Assembly: GCF_964204645.1 (NCBI RefSeq)
Contig: NC_134030.1
Location: 1,157,855-1,221,854 of the forward strand
DNA: 64,000 nucleotides
Source: Tubulanus polymorphus
Lineage: Eukaryota; Nemertea; Palaeonemertea; Tubulaniformes; Tubulanidae
Direction: 5' to 3'
Shown here: in pieces, positions 22,220-31,479 of the stretch
Layout of the letters: each line of letters begins with the position of its first letter
Position numbering within the stretch: the first letter of the stretch is position 1
Translations under genes and position numbers: made by a program
The notes under the pieces: generated by a model
Told to the model about the DNA's origin: nothing
Databases searched by the model: none
The model's input: the letters and a program-made list of their open reading frames with translations, nothing else

Positions 22220-23090
22220 ACTGTTGCAAGGGAAGTTAAGATTCATTAACCTAAACTTGATACAAAGAGATTATTGCTAATTATGAATTTCAAGGGTTTA
22301 AAAACTGATTTAAAAATCTTGAAAGACGCTCGGTCTCACTAGAGATTTTCATCTTAAAGATTTATTGTCCTCTTACTATTGTTTAGGTGATCTATAATTT
22401 GGTAAATGCTGTGGTTGGAAAGATGCCAGAAGAAAGTTGATTCGTGCACATCTTCACTTCACGTATTTATTGCACAAGGCGCCGACTTGCACCTGCACTA
22501 CACCATTCACACTTCACCACTTCTGCATCTTTATCAATTAATTCTGGCATCTATTTGAAAATTACTTTAAACATCAGATCTCAAACTGAAACATTGAGGT
22601 ATTGAATTTCAAACTGAAATATCGAGCTATCGAATCTCGATCTCAAATGTTTACTGGAAGCCATATTTGATGTTGTATTATTCATCATAGATTGTTTAGT
22701 GTTTTCTGGCATATGCGGGCCATTTAAGATGGTCAGATAAATTCCCCGGTGGAAAATATATCTCGTGGAAGAGTCATGGAAATGAAAAATATCTTATGTA
22801 GATGTGAAGTTAGGAACCTTGCAACAGTTATTCCACCTGAGGATAATTTGATATAAGATGAATCAGTTATTGGATCATTTAACTGAAGCCAAATATAGTG
22901 AAAAATCTTATTAAAAATTTGTCTCAAACTACAATTGAAAGGACTTATCACAGTTCTAATTCGACTCTAGGTGCGTTCAGAAGAACTTCTTAACAGTGAA
23001 AAAACTTGACTAAAAATCAGGAATCGACCCTGTTCATTGATAAGATTTGATCTTTATTTGAAGATTAAGAATCAAACTCGCTAATTCACA
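22220..23090. other. No gene seen; one long-range hairpin
   Basis: AT-rich. AGATGCCAGAA (22421-22431) and TTCTGGCATCT (22542-22552) form perfect 11-bp arms around 110 bp that contain no clear tRNA. Same in B. Confidence 0.4.
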
Positions 23091-23111
23091 ATTTTTGGTA
23101 GTAAATACTGT

Positions 23112-23312
23112 TGATCCATCATATTCGCAGCCCCCCGTGGGCTTACCAATCCATCATACGTGCAGCCACTTTGCGCTTACCAGTCTATCATACTCGCAGC
23201 CCCAGTGGGCTTTTCGATCCATCATACGTGCAGCCCCCGTGGGCTTACCAGTCCATCATACTCGCAGCCCCAGTGGGCTTATCAATCCATCATACGCGCA
23301 GCCCCCTTGGGC
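23112..23312 (+). repeat. About 36-bp tandem repeat (copy A)
   Basis: Five to six units of the form CCATCATACTCGCAGCCCC plus AGTGGGCTTACCA, most able to form an AGCCC/GGGCT mini-hairpin. Copy B has about four (53092-53228). Confidence 0.8.
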
Positions 23313-23503
23313 TTATCAATGAGAAACATTCAGACATAGTAACCGTTTTACTCGTGCTTTTCAACGACACCGTCTTATCACTCTGTAGAACGGCGATCGC
23401 AGCGTGAAATTTGTAATCGTATTTCTCCGCTGAATTTGAATATTTGATACGCGACGCGCGTGATTGAAGCTTTGTTTATGTTCGTGCTTGCCGCGATGAA
23501 TTG

Positions 23504-23788
23504 TCATAAATATATCCTCCGTACAGGAGGACCATGAAAAGGTTTGAAGGGATCCCTAGTTAGCGCTTGTCCAGGTTTGGCTCTGGACCCGCTTGTTCGA
23601 CTAGGCATCTTGTTGGAAATTTTGTCGACTGAAACTTCCGTAACTTTCGTTTTAGACCTCGCTGCTCGAAGAGCCGTTGCTGCGTCGGTTACTGTCATGC
23701 TTCGGCACAATTTTGAACGATTGTTGGAAACCGCCTTGTTCTTCTGCTGCAGATGTTGACTGTGTCGTACCCATAGTAAAGTAGCCAT
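23504..23788 (-). CDS. Small basic protein of unknown function (copy A)
   Basis: 94 codons on the minus strand, starting MATLLWVRHSQ in the context TTTAAGATGG and ending PVRRIYL. Basic and rich in Ser, Thr, Arg and Lys; no signal peptide or membrane segment. Copy B encodes the identical protein although three bases differ (GCC/GCT, GTT/GTA, CTA/CTG), all third-position synonymous. An overlapping + strand frame (23544-23759) also sees two of these as synonymous, so the strand is not settled. It may be the first exon of a larger gene; I see no clear donor. It is divergent to the RNA unit that follows. Confidence 0.45.
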   Translation of the reverse strand: MATLLWVRHSQHLQQKNKAVSNNRSKLCRSMTVTDAATALRAARSKTKVTEVSVDKISNKMPSRTSGSRAKPGQALTRDPFKPFHGPPVRRIYL

Positions 23789-25344
23789 CTTAAATTCAAA
23801 TAGTTTCGGACATTTGAGGTCCTCATCAACTCCGAGTCTTCATTCAACTGCAGTTACTGCCATTTGCCAGTGTCTGATGTAGAAGTTCTGACTTGACATT
23901 TTGATTTTCAGAATTAAAACCTTTTTTCTATTAAAGAAATTAGATATTGGTTAAAAAGAAATTAGATATTGGTTAAAAAACAAGTGAATAATTGTTTGTA
24001 AGAAAAAAGAAAATCATGTTAGAAAAAAATATAGATGTAAAAAAATATAGATGTAAGAAAAAAAAGTATATTTTAAATCGACGAGACGACAGAACCAGCA
24101 TCAGCAACAACAACATCAGAGGAAGCAGTAACCAGTTATTTATCAGCTCCATAAATTACTGAAACGAAATCCACAACTCGGAAACCAACCACACTCAACT
24201 CTAGAATTGTTCATACAACTGTCAACATGGAGTTCATCTCACAAGCAAATTAGGTAATTATCTTATGAAATTGTATGAATTGCCAATTTTACATTTTTGC
24301 ATTTCAAGTAGGTGTAATTGAATGTTTGTCAACCTTACTCTTATAAAACTGTGTTAACCGTTGAACAGGATTCTAAGACTGTGCAGAAAACCCGTTATCG
24401 CTGCTTTGCAGCTATAATTATCTGATAAATTAGTATGGAATGCCAATTTTACATTTTTGCATTTAAGTTTAAATGAGTTTAAAATCACGTTTCATTTGTT
24501 GTTTATTTTGTCTTTTCAGTTTTCAATTTGCCGAGATCAATCGTCAAAAACTGTTACAACGGAAACTAAGATAACAAAGACTTGATTTGGCAGATTGAAG
24601 AAATCCTGCGAAAAGATTATTCATGAATTGTTCATACAACTGTCAACATGGAGTTCATCTCACAAGCAAATTAGGTAATTATCTTATGATTTTGTATGAA
24701 ATGCTAATTTTTACTCGTTAATTTTTTACAAATAAGTTGACTTTATTAATTTCTTGTTTATTTTGTTTTTTCAGTTTTCAATTTGCCGAGATCAGTCATC
24801 AAAAAACTGTTACAACGGAAACTAAGATAACAATGACTTGATTTGGCAAAGATTGAAGAAATCCTGCGAAGAGATTATTCAAGAATTGTTCATACAACTG
24901 TCAACATGGAGTTCATCTCACAAGCAAATTAGGTAATTATCTTATGATTTTGTATGAAATGCCAATTTTACATTTTTGCATTTAAGTTTAAATGAGTTTA
25001 AAATCACGTTTCATTTGCTGTTTATTTTGTCTTTTCAGTTTTCAATTTGCCGAGATCAGTCATCAAAAAACTGTTACAACGGAAACTAAGATAACAAAGA
25101 CTTGATTTGGCAAAGATTGAAGAAATCCTGCGAAGAGATTATTCATGAATTGTTCATACAACTGTCAACATGGAGTTCATCTCACAAGCAAATTAGGTAA
25201 TTATCTTATGATTTTGTATGAAATGCTAAATTTTACTCGTTATTTTTTTACTAATAAGACTTTGAAATCTTTATTTATTTCTTGTTTATTTTGTCTTTTC
25301 AGTTTTGAATTTGCCGAGATTCACATGTAGCAGATATAATGGAA

Positions 25345-26075
25345 TTAAGTATTGAGAACCGCAACTTAACAATAAACCGGATCAACTTAATATAGTGCTG
25401 AGGACCAAAAATAAAGGATAAACCCGACCAGTGTAATTCAGTGTCGAGAACCGCAGTTAAACGATGAACCCGACCAGTGTAATTCAGTGTCGAGAACCAC
25501 AATTAAACGATAAACCGGACCAGTGTAATTCAGTGTCGAGAACCGTAATTAAACGATGAACCGGACCAGTGTAATTAAGTGTCGAGAACCACAATTAAAC
25601 GATGAACCGGACCAGTGTAATTCAGTGTCCAGAGCCGCAGTTAAACAATGAACCGGACCAGTGTAATTCAGTGTCGAGAACCGCAATTAAACGATGAACC
25701 GGACCAGTGTAATTAAGTGTCGAGAACCATAATTAAACGATGAACCGGACCAGTGTAATTCAGTGTCGAGAACCGCAATTAAACGATGAACCGGACCAGT
25801 GTAATTAAGTGTCGAGAACCACAATTAAACGATGAACCGGACCAGTGTAATTAAGTGTCGAGAACCACAATTAAACGATGAACCGGACCAGTGTAATTCA
25901 GTGTCGAGAACCGCAATTAAACGATGAACCCGACCAGTGTAATTAAGTGTCGAGAACCACAATTAAACGATAAACCGGACCAGTGTAATTCAGTGTCGAG
26001 AACCGTAATTAAACGATGAACCGGACCAGTGTAATTCAGTTTCGCAATAACCGCAATAAAACGATAATCTGGAGT
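25345..26075 (+). repeat. 46-bp minisatellite (copy A)
   Basis: About 15 units containing AACGATGAACCGGACCAGTG and TAATTCAGTGTCGAGAACC, alternating TTCAG and TTAAG. B: 55525-56150. Confidence 0.95.
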
Positions 26076-26239
26076 TGTAATAGTGTTGTGTATTTGCGTA
26101 GTGGATCAAGTGGAAGGATTTTAAGTGTATTTGGTGACTTTAATTCGTTCGCATCCAACAGAATCAACAAAGACATTACAAAAAACGACAAAAAATGATT
26201 GAATGTAAATGCATTGAATTTAGGTTTGATGATCAAGAT

Positions 26240-26296
26240 AATCACTGATCAAGATTGACAGTTATAATCCATAATTGTTGAACTTGATCAGAGATT
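26240..26296 (+). ncRNA. Hairpin H1, module 1 (copy A)
   Basis: 57 nt: 26-position stem, 24 paired including three G-U, loop AATCC. Confidence 0.5.
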
Positions 26297-26311
26297 TTCA
26301 AGATCGATTTT

Positions 26312-26395
26312 AAGGTGATTCAGAAGTTTAAATCTGATGTTTTAATCTCTGGGACTCAGATATTAAATCAATAGATTTTTACTGCTGAATGATCT
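26312..26395 (+). ncRNA. Pre-miRNA-like hairpin H2, module 1 (copy A)
   Basis: About 84 nt: 40 positions aligned without bulge, 33 paired, 5-nt loop. Confidence 0.5.
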
Positions 26396-26454
26396 TCATG
26401 TACAGATGAGCTACAATTGTTCCTAGTGTGTTCTGTTAAGACTGATTAAAGGGT

Positions 26455-26495
26455 GGAAAAACTTGACTCAAATTCAAATTGAGTCGAGTTTTTCC
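26455..26495 (+). ncRNA. Hairpin H3, module 1 (copy A)
   Basis: GGAAAAACTTGACTCAA pairs with TTGAGTCGAGTTTTTCC: 17 bp with one U-G, loop 7 nt. Confidence 0.5.
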
Positions 26496-26500
26496 AAGAT

Positions 26501-26563
26501 AATCTCTGATCAAGATCGGCAGTTACCGGTATAATCCATAATTGTTGAACTTGATTGGTGATT
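26501..26563 (+). ncRNA. Hairpin H1, module 2 (copy A)
   Basis: Same stem with a 6-nt insertion (CCGGTA) at the loop. Confidence 0.45.
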
Positions 26564-26578
26564 TTCAAGATCTGTTTT

Positions 26579-26663
26579 AAGGTGATTCACAAGTTTAAAT
26601 CTAATGTTTTAATCTCTGGGTTCCAGATATTAAATCAATAGATTTTTACTGCTGAATGACCTT
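26579..26663 (+). ncRNA. Pre-miRNA-like hairpin H2, module 2 (copy A)
   Basis: Same fold; one G-U pair of module 1 is A-U here, and one G-C pair is lost (C opposite C). Confidence 0.5.
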
Positions 26664-26714
26664 CGTGTTCAGATAAGCTACAATTGTTCCTAGTGTGTTC
26701 TGTTAAGAAAGGGT

Positions 26715-26755
26715 GGAAAAACTTGACCCAAATTCAAATTGAGTCGAGTTTTTCC
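26715..26755 (+). ncRNA. Hairpin H3, module 2 (copy A)
   Basis: As module 1 with a single mismatch (GACCC opposite GAGTC). Confidence 0.45.
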
Positions 26756-26760
26756 AAGAT

Positions 26761-26817
26761 AATCTCTGATCAAGATCGGCAGTTATAATCCATAATTGTT
26801 GAACTTGATTGGAGATT
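26761..26817 (+). ncRNA. Hairpin H1, module 3 (copy A)
   Basis: 25 of 26 positions paired, five of them G-U in the + strand RNA; loop AATCC. Confidence 0.55.
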
Positions 26818-26833
26818 TTCGAGAACTGTTTTT

Positions 26834-26917
26834 AAGGTGATTCAGAAGTGTGAATCTGATGTTTTAATCTCTGGGTTTCAGAGATTAAATCAATAGGTTT
26901 TAACTTCTGAATCACTT
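26834..26917 (+). ncRNA. Pre-miRNA-like hairpin H2, module 3 (copy A)
   Basis: Best of the four: 35 of 39 positions paired without bulges, four G-U, 13-bp basal stem GTGATTCAGAAGT with ACTTCTGAATCAC (allowing a register shift at its inner end), loop GGTTT. Confidence 0.55.
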
Positions 26918-26974
26918 CGGGTTTAGGTAAGTTAAAGTGTTTCCTATTGTAATCTGTTAAACTGATTAAAGGGT

Positions 26975-27016
26975 GGAAAAACTTGATTCAAATTAATAAT
27001 CTGAATCAATTTTTCC
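26975..27016 (+). ncRNA. Hairpin H3, module 3 (copy A)
   Basis: Stem retained with GATTC/GAATC in place of GACTC/GAGTC, a compensatory C-G to U-A change, plus one bulged base. Confidence 0.5.
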
Positions 27017-27022
27017 AATGAT

Positions 27023-27079
27023 AATCCGCGATCAAGTTCGGCAGTTATAATTCATAACTGTTGAACTCAATTCACAATT
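27023..27079 (+). ncRNA. Hairpin H1, module 4 (copy A)
   Basis: The inner 13 bp (27036-27066) pair perfectly, two G-U; the outer part is degraded. Confidence 0.4.
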
Positions 27080-27093
27080 AAATGAACTGTTTT

Positions 27094-27174
27094 AAGGTGA
27101 TTCAGAAGTATAAATCTGATGTTTTAATCTCTGGGTTTCAGAGATTAAATCAATAGGCTTTACTTCTGAATCAC
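27094..27174 (+). ncRNA. Pre-miRNA-like hairpin H2, module 4 (copy A)
   Basis: Perfect 12-bp basal and 11-bp apical stems with a bulged middle. No H3 follows. Confidence 0.45.
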
Positions 27175-27901
27175 TGTTAGGTTTTGATAAGTTGTAAGTT
27201 GTTCCTATTGTTTAATGAATTGGTAGAAATTCTATTTTTAGGTGACAGGTCAAATAGATTAGAACAGTAATTTATGCAGAGGTTGAATTAATTTAATGTT
27301 TGATATACCAAAGAATGGTTTATTGTGAAGATTTAATTAAAATCTTAAATAAAGAGTTGTTCAATTTCATAAATGTTTTGTTTTCGATGAAGTTTTTTCA
27401 TTTTCTGGATTTGAGGAATTATACTTTAAACACATCGGTGGATTCAGCACAGTTCTGTGGACACAGTTTTGGGACCGAGACACAGCTCAAGACCCAGTTA
27501 CAAGTTCAACTGGACTCCATCCCAAAAAACCCTGGGCCCTTCAAACCTTTAAGTAAGATGCTCACTTACAGATTCATAAAATTGACCCTTATTATCTTGT
27601 CATCTGCAGCACCATCTCAGAGGCTTAAACCAAGAATTTCTTGTAATGTTCAACAAATGTGAATTACATTAAGTAATTTTTGAGATCGACTTATTACCAC
27701 CAGTATTGAGTTTTTTCTAAATCACAGTCTACTTATTTTATATTCATCCACGATTTCATAGCTCTTTAACTATTCAACCCTTTCCCTGATGGGCCCTGGC
27801 CCCAATTGCTGAACCCAGTTCTCCAAGTCTAACTTCTGGGTTTAATGGTTTATCAGAGAATTAATGGATTAATTGGAAATAATCTAACAATCAATAAAGT
27901 T
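27175..27901 (+). other. 3' part of the RNA unit with polyadenylation signal
   Basis: No further hairpin modules. A 120-codon frame at 27300-27662 is disrupted in B by a 6-nt insertion region and a different end, so it is probably not coding. CAATCAATAAAGT at 27890-27900 carries AATAAA (27893-27898). Confidence 0.4.
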
Positions 27902-27906
27902 GTTCT

Positions 27907-27969
27907 TTTTTGATACGGGCTAGAAGTTGAGGGGCCCGCGCCCCGGGTTTTCTTTAAAGCTTTTGGCAT
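27907..27969 (-). pseudogene. Inverted exon 1 relative, donor lost at duplication junction
   Basis: Minus-strand MPKALKKTRGAGPSTSSPY, preceded by the same TTTTTCTAG acceptor and 47-bp satellite as copies A and B. After the Gln-Lys codons the GTAAGT donor is replaced by AGAACAAC, where the sequence runs into the 3' end of copy A. It is truncated by the junction. Confidence 0.7.
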
Positions 27970-28041
27970 TATCTAGAAAAACAAGTAAAAATTATTAAAT
28001 CATTTGAAAATATATCAGTCAGTCTTATTCTGGTTCAGTGA

Positions 28042-28610
28042 ACTAATTCTCTATATGGTGCATTTAGGGGTCCAGGGACACCACATCCACTAATTCTCTA
28101 TATGGTGCATGTAGGGGTCCAGGAACACCACATCCACTAATTCTCTATACGATGCATGTAGGGGTCCAGGGACACCACATCCACTAATTCTCTATATGGT
28201 GCATGTAGGGGTCCAGGGACACCACATCCACTAATTCTCTATACGATGCATGTAGGGGTCCAGGGACACCACATCCACTAATTCTCTATATGGTGCATGT
28301 AGGGGTCCAGGGACACCACATCCACTAATTCTCTATATGGTGCATGTAGGGGTCCAGGGACACCACATCCACTAATTCTCTATATGGTGCATGTAGGGGT
28401 CCAGGAACACCACATCCACTAATTCTCTATATGGTGCATGTAGGGGTCCAGGGACACCACATCCACTAATTCTCTATATGGTGCATGTAGGGGTCCAGGG
28501 ACACCACATCCACTAATTCTCTATATGGTGCATGTAGGGGTCCAGGGACACCACATCCACTAATTCTCTATATGGTGCATGTAGGGGTCCAGGGACACCA
28601 CATCCTCTAT
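28042..28610 (-). repeat. 47-bp satellite array, inverted (block C)
   Basis: About 12 units in reverse orientation, adjoining the inverted exon 1 relative at the same spacing as in A and B. Confidence 0.95.
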
Positions 28611-29048
28611 TCTGTTTGGGGCATGGAGATTGCCCAGATTGCCTCTGCTAACAACAGACACCCATTCAACATTTCTCTTTATGGTACTTTCTTCTTCCTC
28701 TTTTCTCTCATTTTACAAATTGATATTCAACTATGACCTTTTTCATTTTGATATGATGTTTATCTTTACATCATGGTTGCTGGAGATTGTACAAGGAATG
28801 ACACAAGAAATAATATCCTTAGTTTTAAACTCACAGCTGTTTGCAATTCTTTCATTTAATCACAGGTTCGATTGAAACGATGCATTCCTATACATATACG
28901 CAATCATATCTTTTTTCGAGTCATCATTCTCAGGGAAATTTGATCTCCACTCAGGTACAGTCTACTGGCTTGCCAGTTATCCTTTAACTTTTTTACAAAA
29001 TTATCTTTTCAAAATGAATTACCATGAAAGCAGTAAATTTGAACTTAC
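28611..29048. other. Block C spacer
   Basis: AT-rich, no gene recognised; its right end is the intron start that belongs to the inverted exon at 29049-29126. Confidence 0.4.
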
Positions 29049-29126
29049 CTTATCATAAGGGGTTTTTCTTTTACTCTTTGTTTTAGCTTTAGCTATCTTT
29101 GATTTGCTGGTGGTTTTAACATGCAT
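29049..29126 (-). CDS. Divergent Lys-rich first exon of another family member
   Basis: On the minus strand, ATG at 29126 opens 26 codons rich in Lys and ending KSKRKTPYDK, then GTAAGTTC. The following intron start (AAATTTACTGCTTTCATGG) matches the start of intron 1 in copies A and B, and TPYDK parallels SPYNK. This is therefore a homologous exon 1 with a very different body. No downstream exon 2 relative was found on this strand before the satellite. Confidence 0.5.
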
Positions 29127-29399
29127 GTCGAGGGAGCTCTATCAATCAAGGAACAGTCGGCTCACAAGCAGCCCCTGCCCAAAAGGTTTTGACATTATAT
29201 TTTCAAAAGCTCTAGTTGTTCTGTAGAACCGAGAGCGGAGCTCTGACTTGTTCCCCTCACTGCTGAGGTCTACTTTCTCTGATTCGCTGATTGGCTTCTC
29301 TTTGGTACATTTTAGATGATCAAAAACTAGAAACTGTCATGCGTTTATTCATTTGGGTATATGTTAAAATTCTTTTACAGTAATGGCATATTAGGCACA

Positions 29400-29753
29400 T
29401 CAAAACAAATCCGGAATTGTCCCCGAACGAAGTGGCTCCCTCCACTCTCCATCAGTATGCCGGGCCACCACCTCTACCTCTCGGGCAACTCGATCACTCG
29501 CCAGCTTTTTGGCGAGTGAACGAGTGACCGCCCGAGATACGGATGGAGGAGCAGGAGGAGCAGGACCCGCACCATCTCCAGCCCCACCACCATCCCTCTT
29601 CGGCCTCTTCCTATTTATCCCCTCCCCTTCCTCCCGATTACCTTCGTCAGCCGCACCATCCGCCGGGACCACTCTTGCTCCTCCTCCCTGCAGAGCCACG
29701 ACGACCGCAACTGGTACTTTTCGGTTTCTCATGGTTTCCCCACCATCTTTCAA
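29400..29753 (-). pseudogene. Inverted relative of exon 9
   Basis: An open frame of 117 codons clearly homologous to exon 9 (GGGARVVPADGAADEG, SVSRAVTRSLAKKL, EVEVVARHTDG) and ending SGTIPDLF. It lacks the last 14 or so residues. The pyrimidine-AG acceptor is altered to TTTTGAAAG. The stop-spanning hairpin has lost its left arm. No stop or frameshift interrupts the homologous part, so this is either a recently broken copy or the last exon of another family member. Confidence 0.65.
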
Positions 29754-29884
29754 AAGAGAACTATCAATATATCATTAGCTACAAGGAAATTTTTCAGAAA
29801 CTTTTTCAGGTCATTCTTTCTTGTATTATTAGCATTTGATTCTCTATATATCGTCAGAACATGGACTCAGAGTGTTTCTTTAAT

Positions 29885-29965
29885 GGTTAAGAATGTCTCT
29901 TTAACCAACATCCCCCTAGCCTGCTTCCTACATATCCCTTCCCTTTCCTCCTGATTACCTTTGAT
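29885..29965 (-). pseudogene. Second, decayed fragment of exon 9
   Basis: The + strand text AGCCTGCTTCCTACATAT through TTCCTCCTGATTACCTTTG resembles the reverse complement of the exon 9 segment at about 29600-29650. Only about 50 bases align by eye, with several mismatches. Confidence 0.35.
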
Positions 29966-31479
29966 CCCCACTGCCTAGCAGCTAACAGCTGCTGCTATTT
30001 TATCTGGTTTACATGTTTTGCAGATAGTGTCTGTTATGCTATAGTTGTTCTTTTAATCGTTTAACTTCTTCATCTGAAATTTCATTATTCTAATTTCAGT
30101 TTCACGCAGGAAATGGTTCATGAAAATCTGCATTGAGACTGGGACGAAATGTGCATTGAGACGGATGAAATCTGCATGAACAGAGATATACTTTAAGATC
30201 CCCATTTTATCCATCGGAGTGAATGTACATCCACTACTCACAGGTAGCAAACCTACAAACGCTAAACACTCATCCCTGGGCCCTGATTCAAAAATAAAAA
30301 TAAAAGATTAAATTAAGAATTAACATTTTTATGAATCAGTGATCAGTTTCATAAAATAATTCCTAAATTAATTTTAGGGGTTTATTATTTCATATTGAAA
30401 TGAATTCTTCATGTTTATGCAATTCTCATTATCTTTCATTGCAGCATTTATATATTCAATTTTAATCATACATGTGAAATATATAATGTATTTTCAGGGA
30501 AACGTAAACAAGAAAGGAAGGGAAGAAAGAGAAGGGAAGAAAGAGAAGGGAAGAAAGAGTTGGATGATTAATGCGCACTTATTCTCCATTCCGAATTCCT
30601 GTACTCGACTCTAGGTGATCATCATACGAACGAGATATAGAAAAAAAAAACATTACTGAAGTCATCTCTATTTTGAAGTCTCAATTAGTATTCAGTTTAC
30701 TTCAGATAACGTAATTTGGTTTAATCACAAGTCGTCAACATTATAATCAATGTAACTACAGTGACTACATTATTGTCCTTTTATTGAGAAATTTATGTTA
30801 AATTTTGATTTCTGGGATAAATCAAAATTCAAATGTTATCATTTTTTGTATCAAAAATTGTAAAAAATTGAATAACTTGTGTGCTATTGAAACATTCAGT
30901 TATGGGGAGTTTTTTGCTCAGAAAACTTTGAGCCTGTTTATACAAGTGTTGTAACAAGTGTTGAACAATTCAAAGATCATGTTTTTTATACTTTGCCATG
31001 TTAGAAAAAATGTTTTCTAATATATTGATGTTTCTAAAAAAACATATGATTCAACTTCAAACGGCCAACAAGCCTTCTAATAAAACTAGTTTGTCATATA
31101 TATATATATATATTACTTGGTCATTGTCAAGTTTTTTTAAAAATATTTTGGTTTTCTCAGCTTTCTCTGGTGGAAATTTCTTCGTGGAATTCCTCTTCTA
31201 TACAAGTTCCTCCTCAGACTGTTTTAATGCGAGAGTTTTTAACAACCGGATCCTCAGAAAATGGTCGGAGTGCCAAGTCTTCGATTTAAGATCACCAGTC
31301 TTATCTGAGACCATAAGTTCACTAGCGAATCCAACAGCTATAGGATGGAACAGTATTATTATATAGGTCACCACTGTGCAATTGAGCCCAGATCATCAGA
31401 AAAAGATAAAAGTGAAGATATGTGATGGGATTCATTGAAAATTTTGCATATATAATTAATTCATTGAAATACTTAATTT
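29966..31479. other. Block C, right part
   Basis: No gene recognised. There is a purine-rich run of AAGGGAAGAAAGAG repeats at 30510-30560 and an (AT)n run at 31097-31113. Confidence 0.5.

Larger units (their letters stand above)
1..27901 (+). repeat. Segmental duplication, copy A
   Basis: This block is matched by 31480-57981 in the same order and orientation. The match starts at base 1, so the true left edge may lie outside the window. It ends at 27901, where copy B continues differently. The offset between copies drifts from 31479 to 32370 and back to 29909-30119 because tandem arrays and one intron differ in length. Ordinary sequence differs by roughly 1-2% by eye. The block contains the nine-exon gene, the 94-codon ORF and the structured RNA unit. 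Confidence 0.95.
24190..27901 (+). ncRNA. Probable multi-exon non-coding transcription unit (copy A)
   Basis: Tandem exons with GT-AG borders: a first ending at 24253, then 24520-24674, 24775-24932, 25039-25196, and a last starting at 25303. The last would run through a 46-bp minisatellite and four hairpin modules to AATAAA at 27893. The internal exons are copies of one 155-158-nt unit and contain only an 8-codon frame, MEFISQAN, whose TAG is the last three exon bases before GTAATTATC. Introns are 266, 100, 106 and 106 nt. No long protein frame survives. The start is unknown. Confidence 0.4.
27902..31479 (-). repeat. Inverted, rearranged partial copy of the locus (block C)
   Basis: Read on the minus strand this block holds a relative of the gene's last coding exon (29400-29753), a divergent first-exon relative with intact donor (29049-29126), an inverted 47-bp satellite array (28042-28610), and a first-exon relative cut at the junction (27907-27969). 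The order (last exon, first exon, satellite, first exon) suggests the tail of one inverted gene followed by the start of another. The remaining sequence is AT-rich with no recognisable gene. Confidence 0.8.

Noticed and set aside
21405-22220. 271-codon DTHQQ repeat ORF as a real gene
   Set aside because: Open in several frames on both strands, and the frame used at the 3' end differs between copies A and B.
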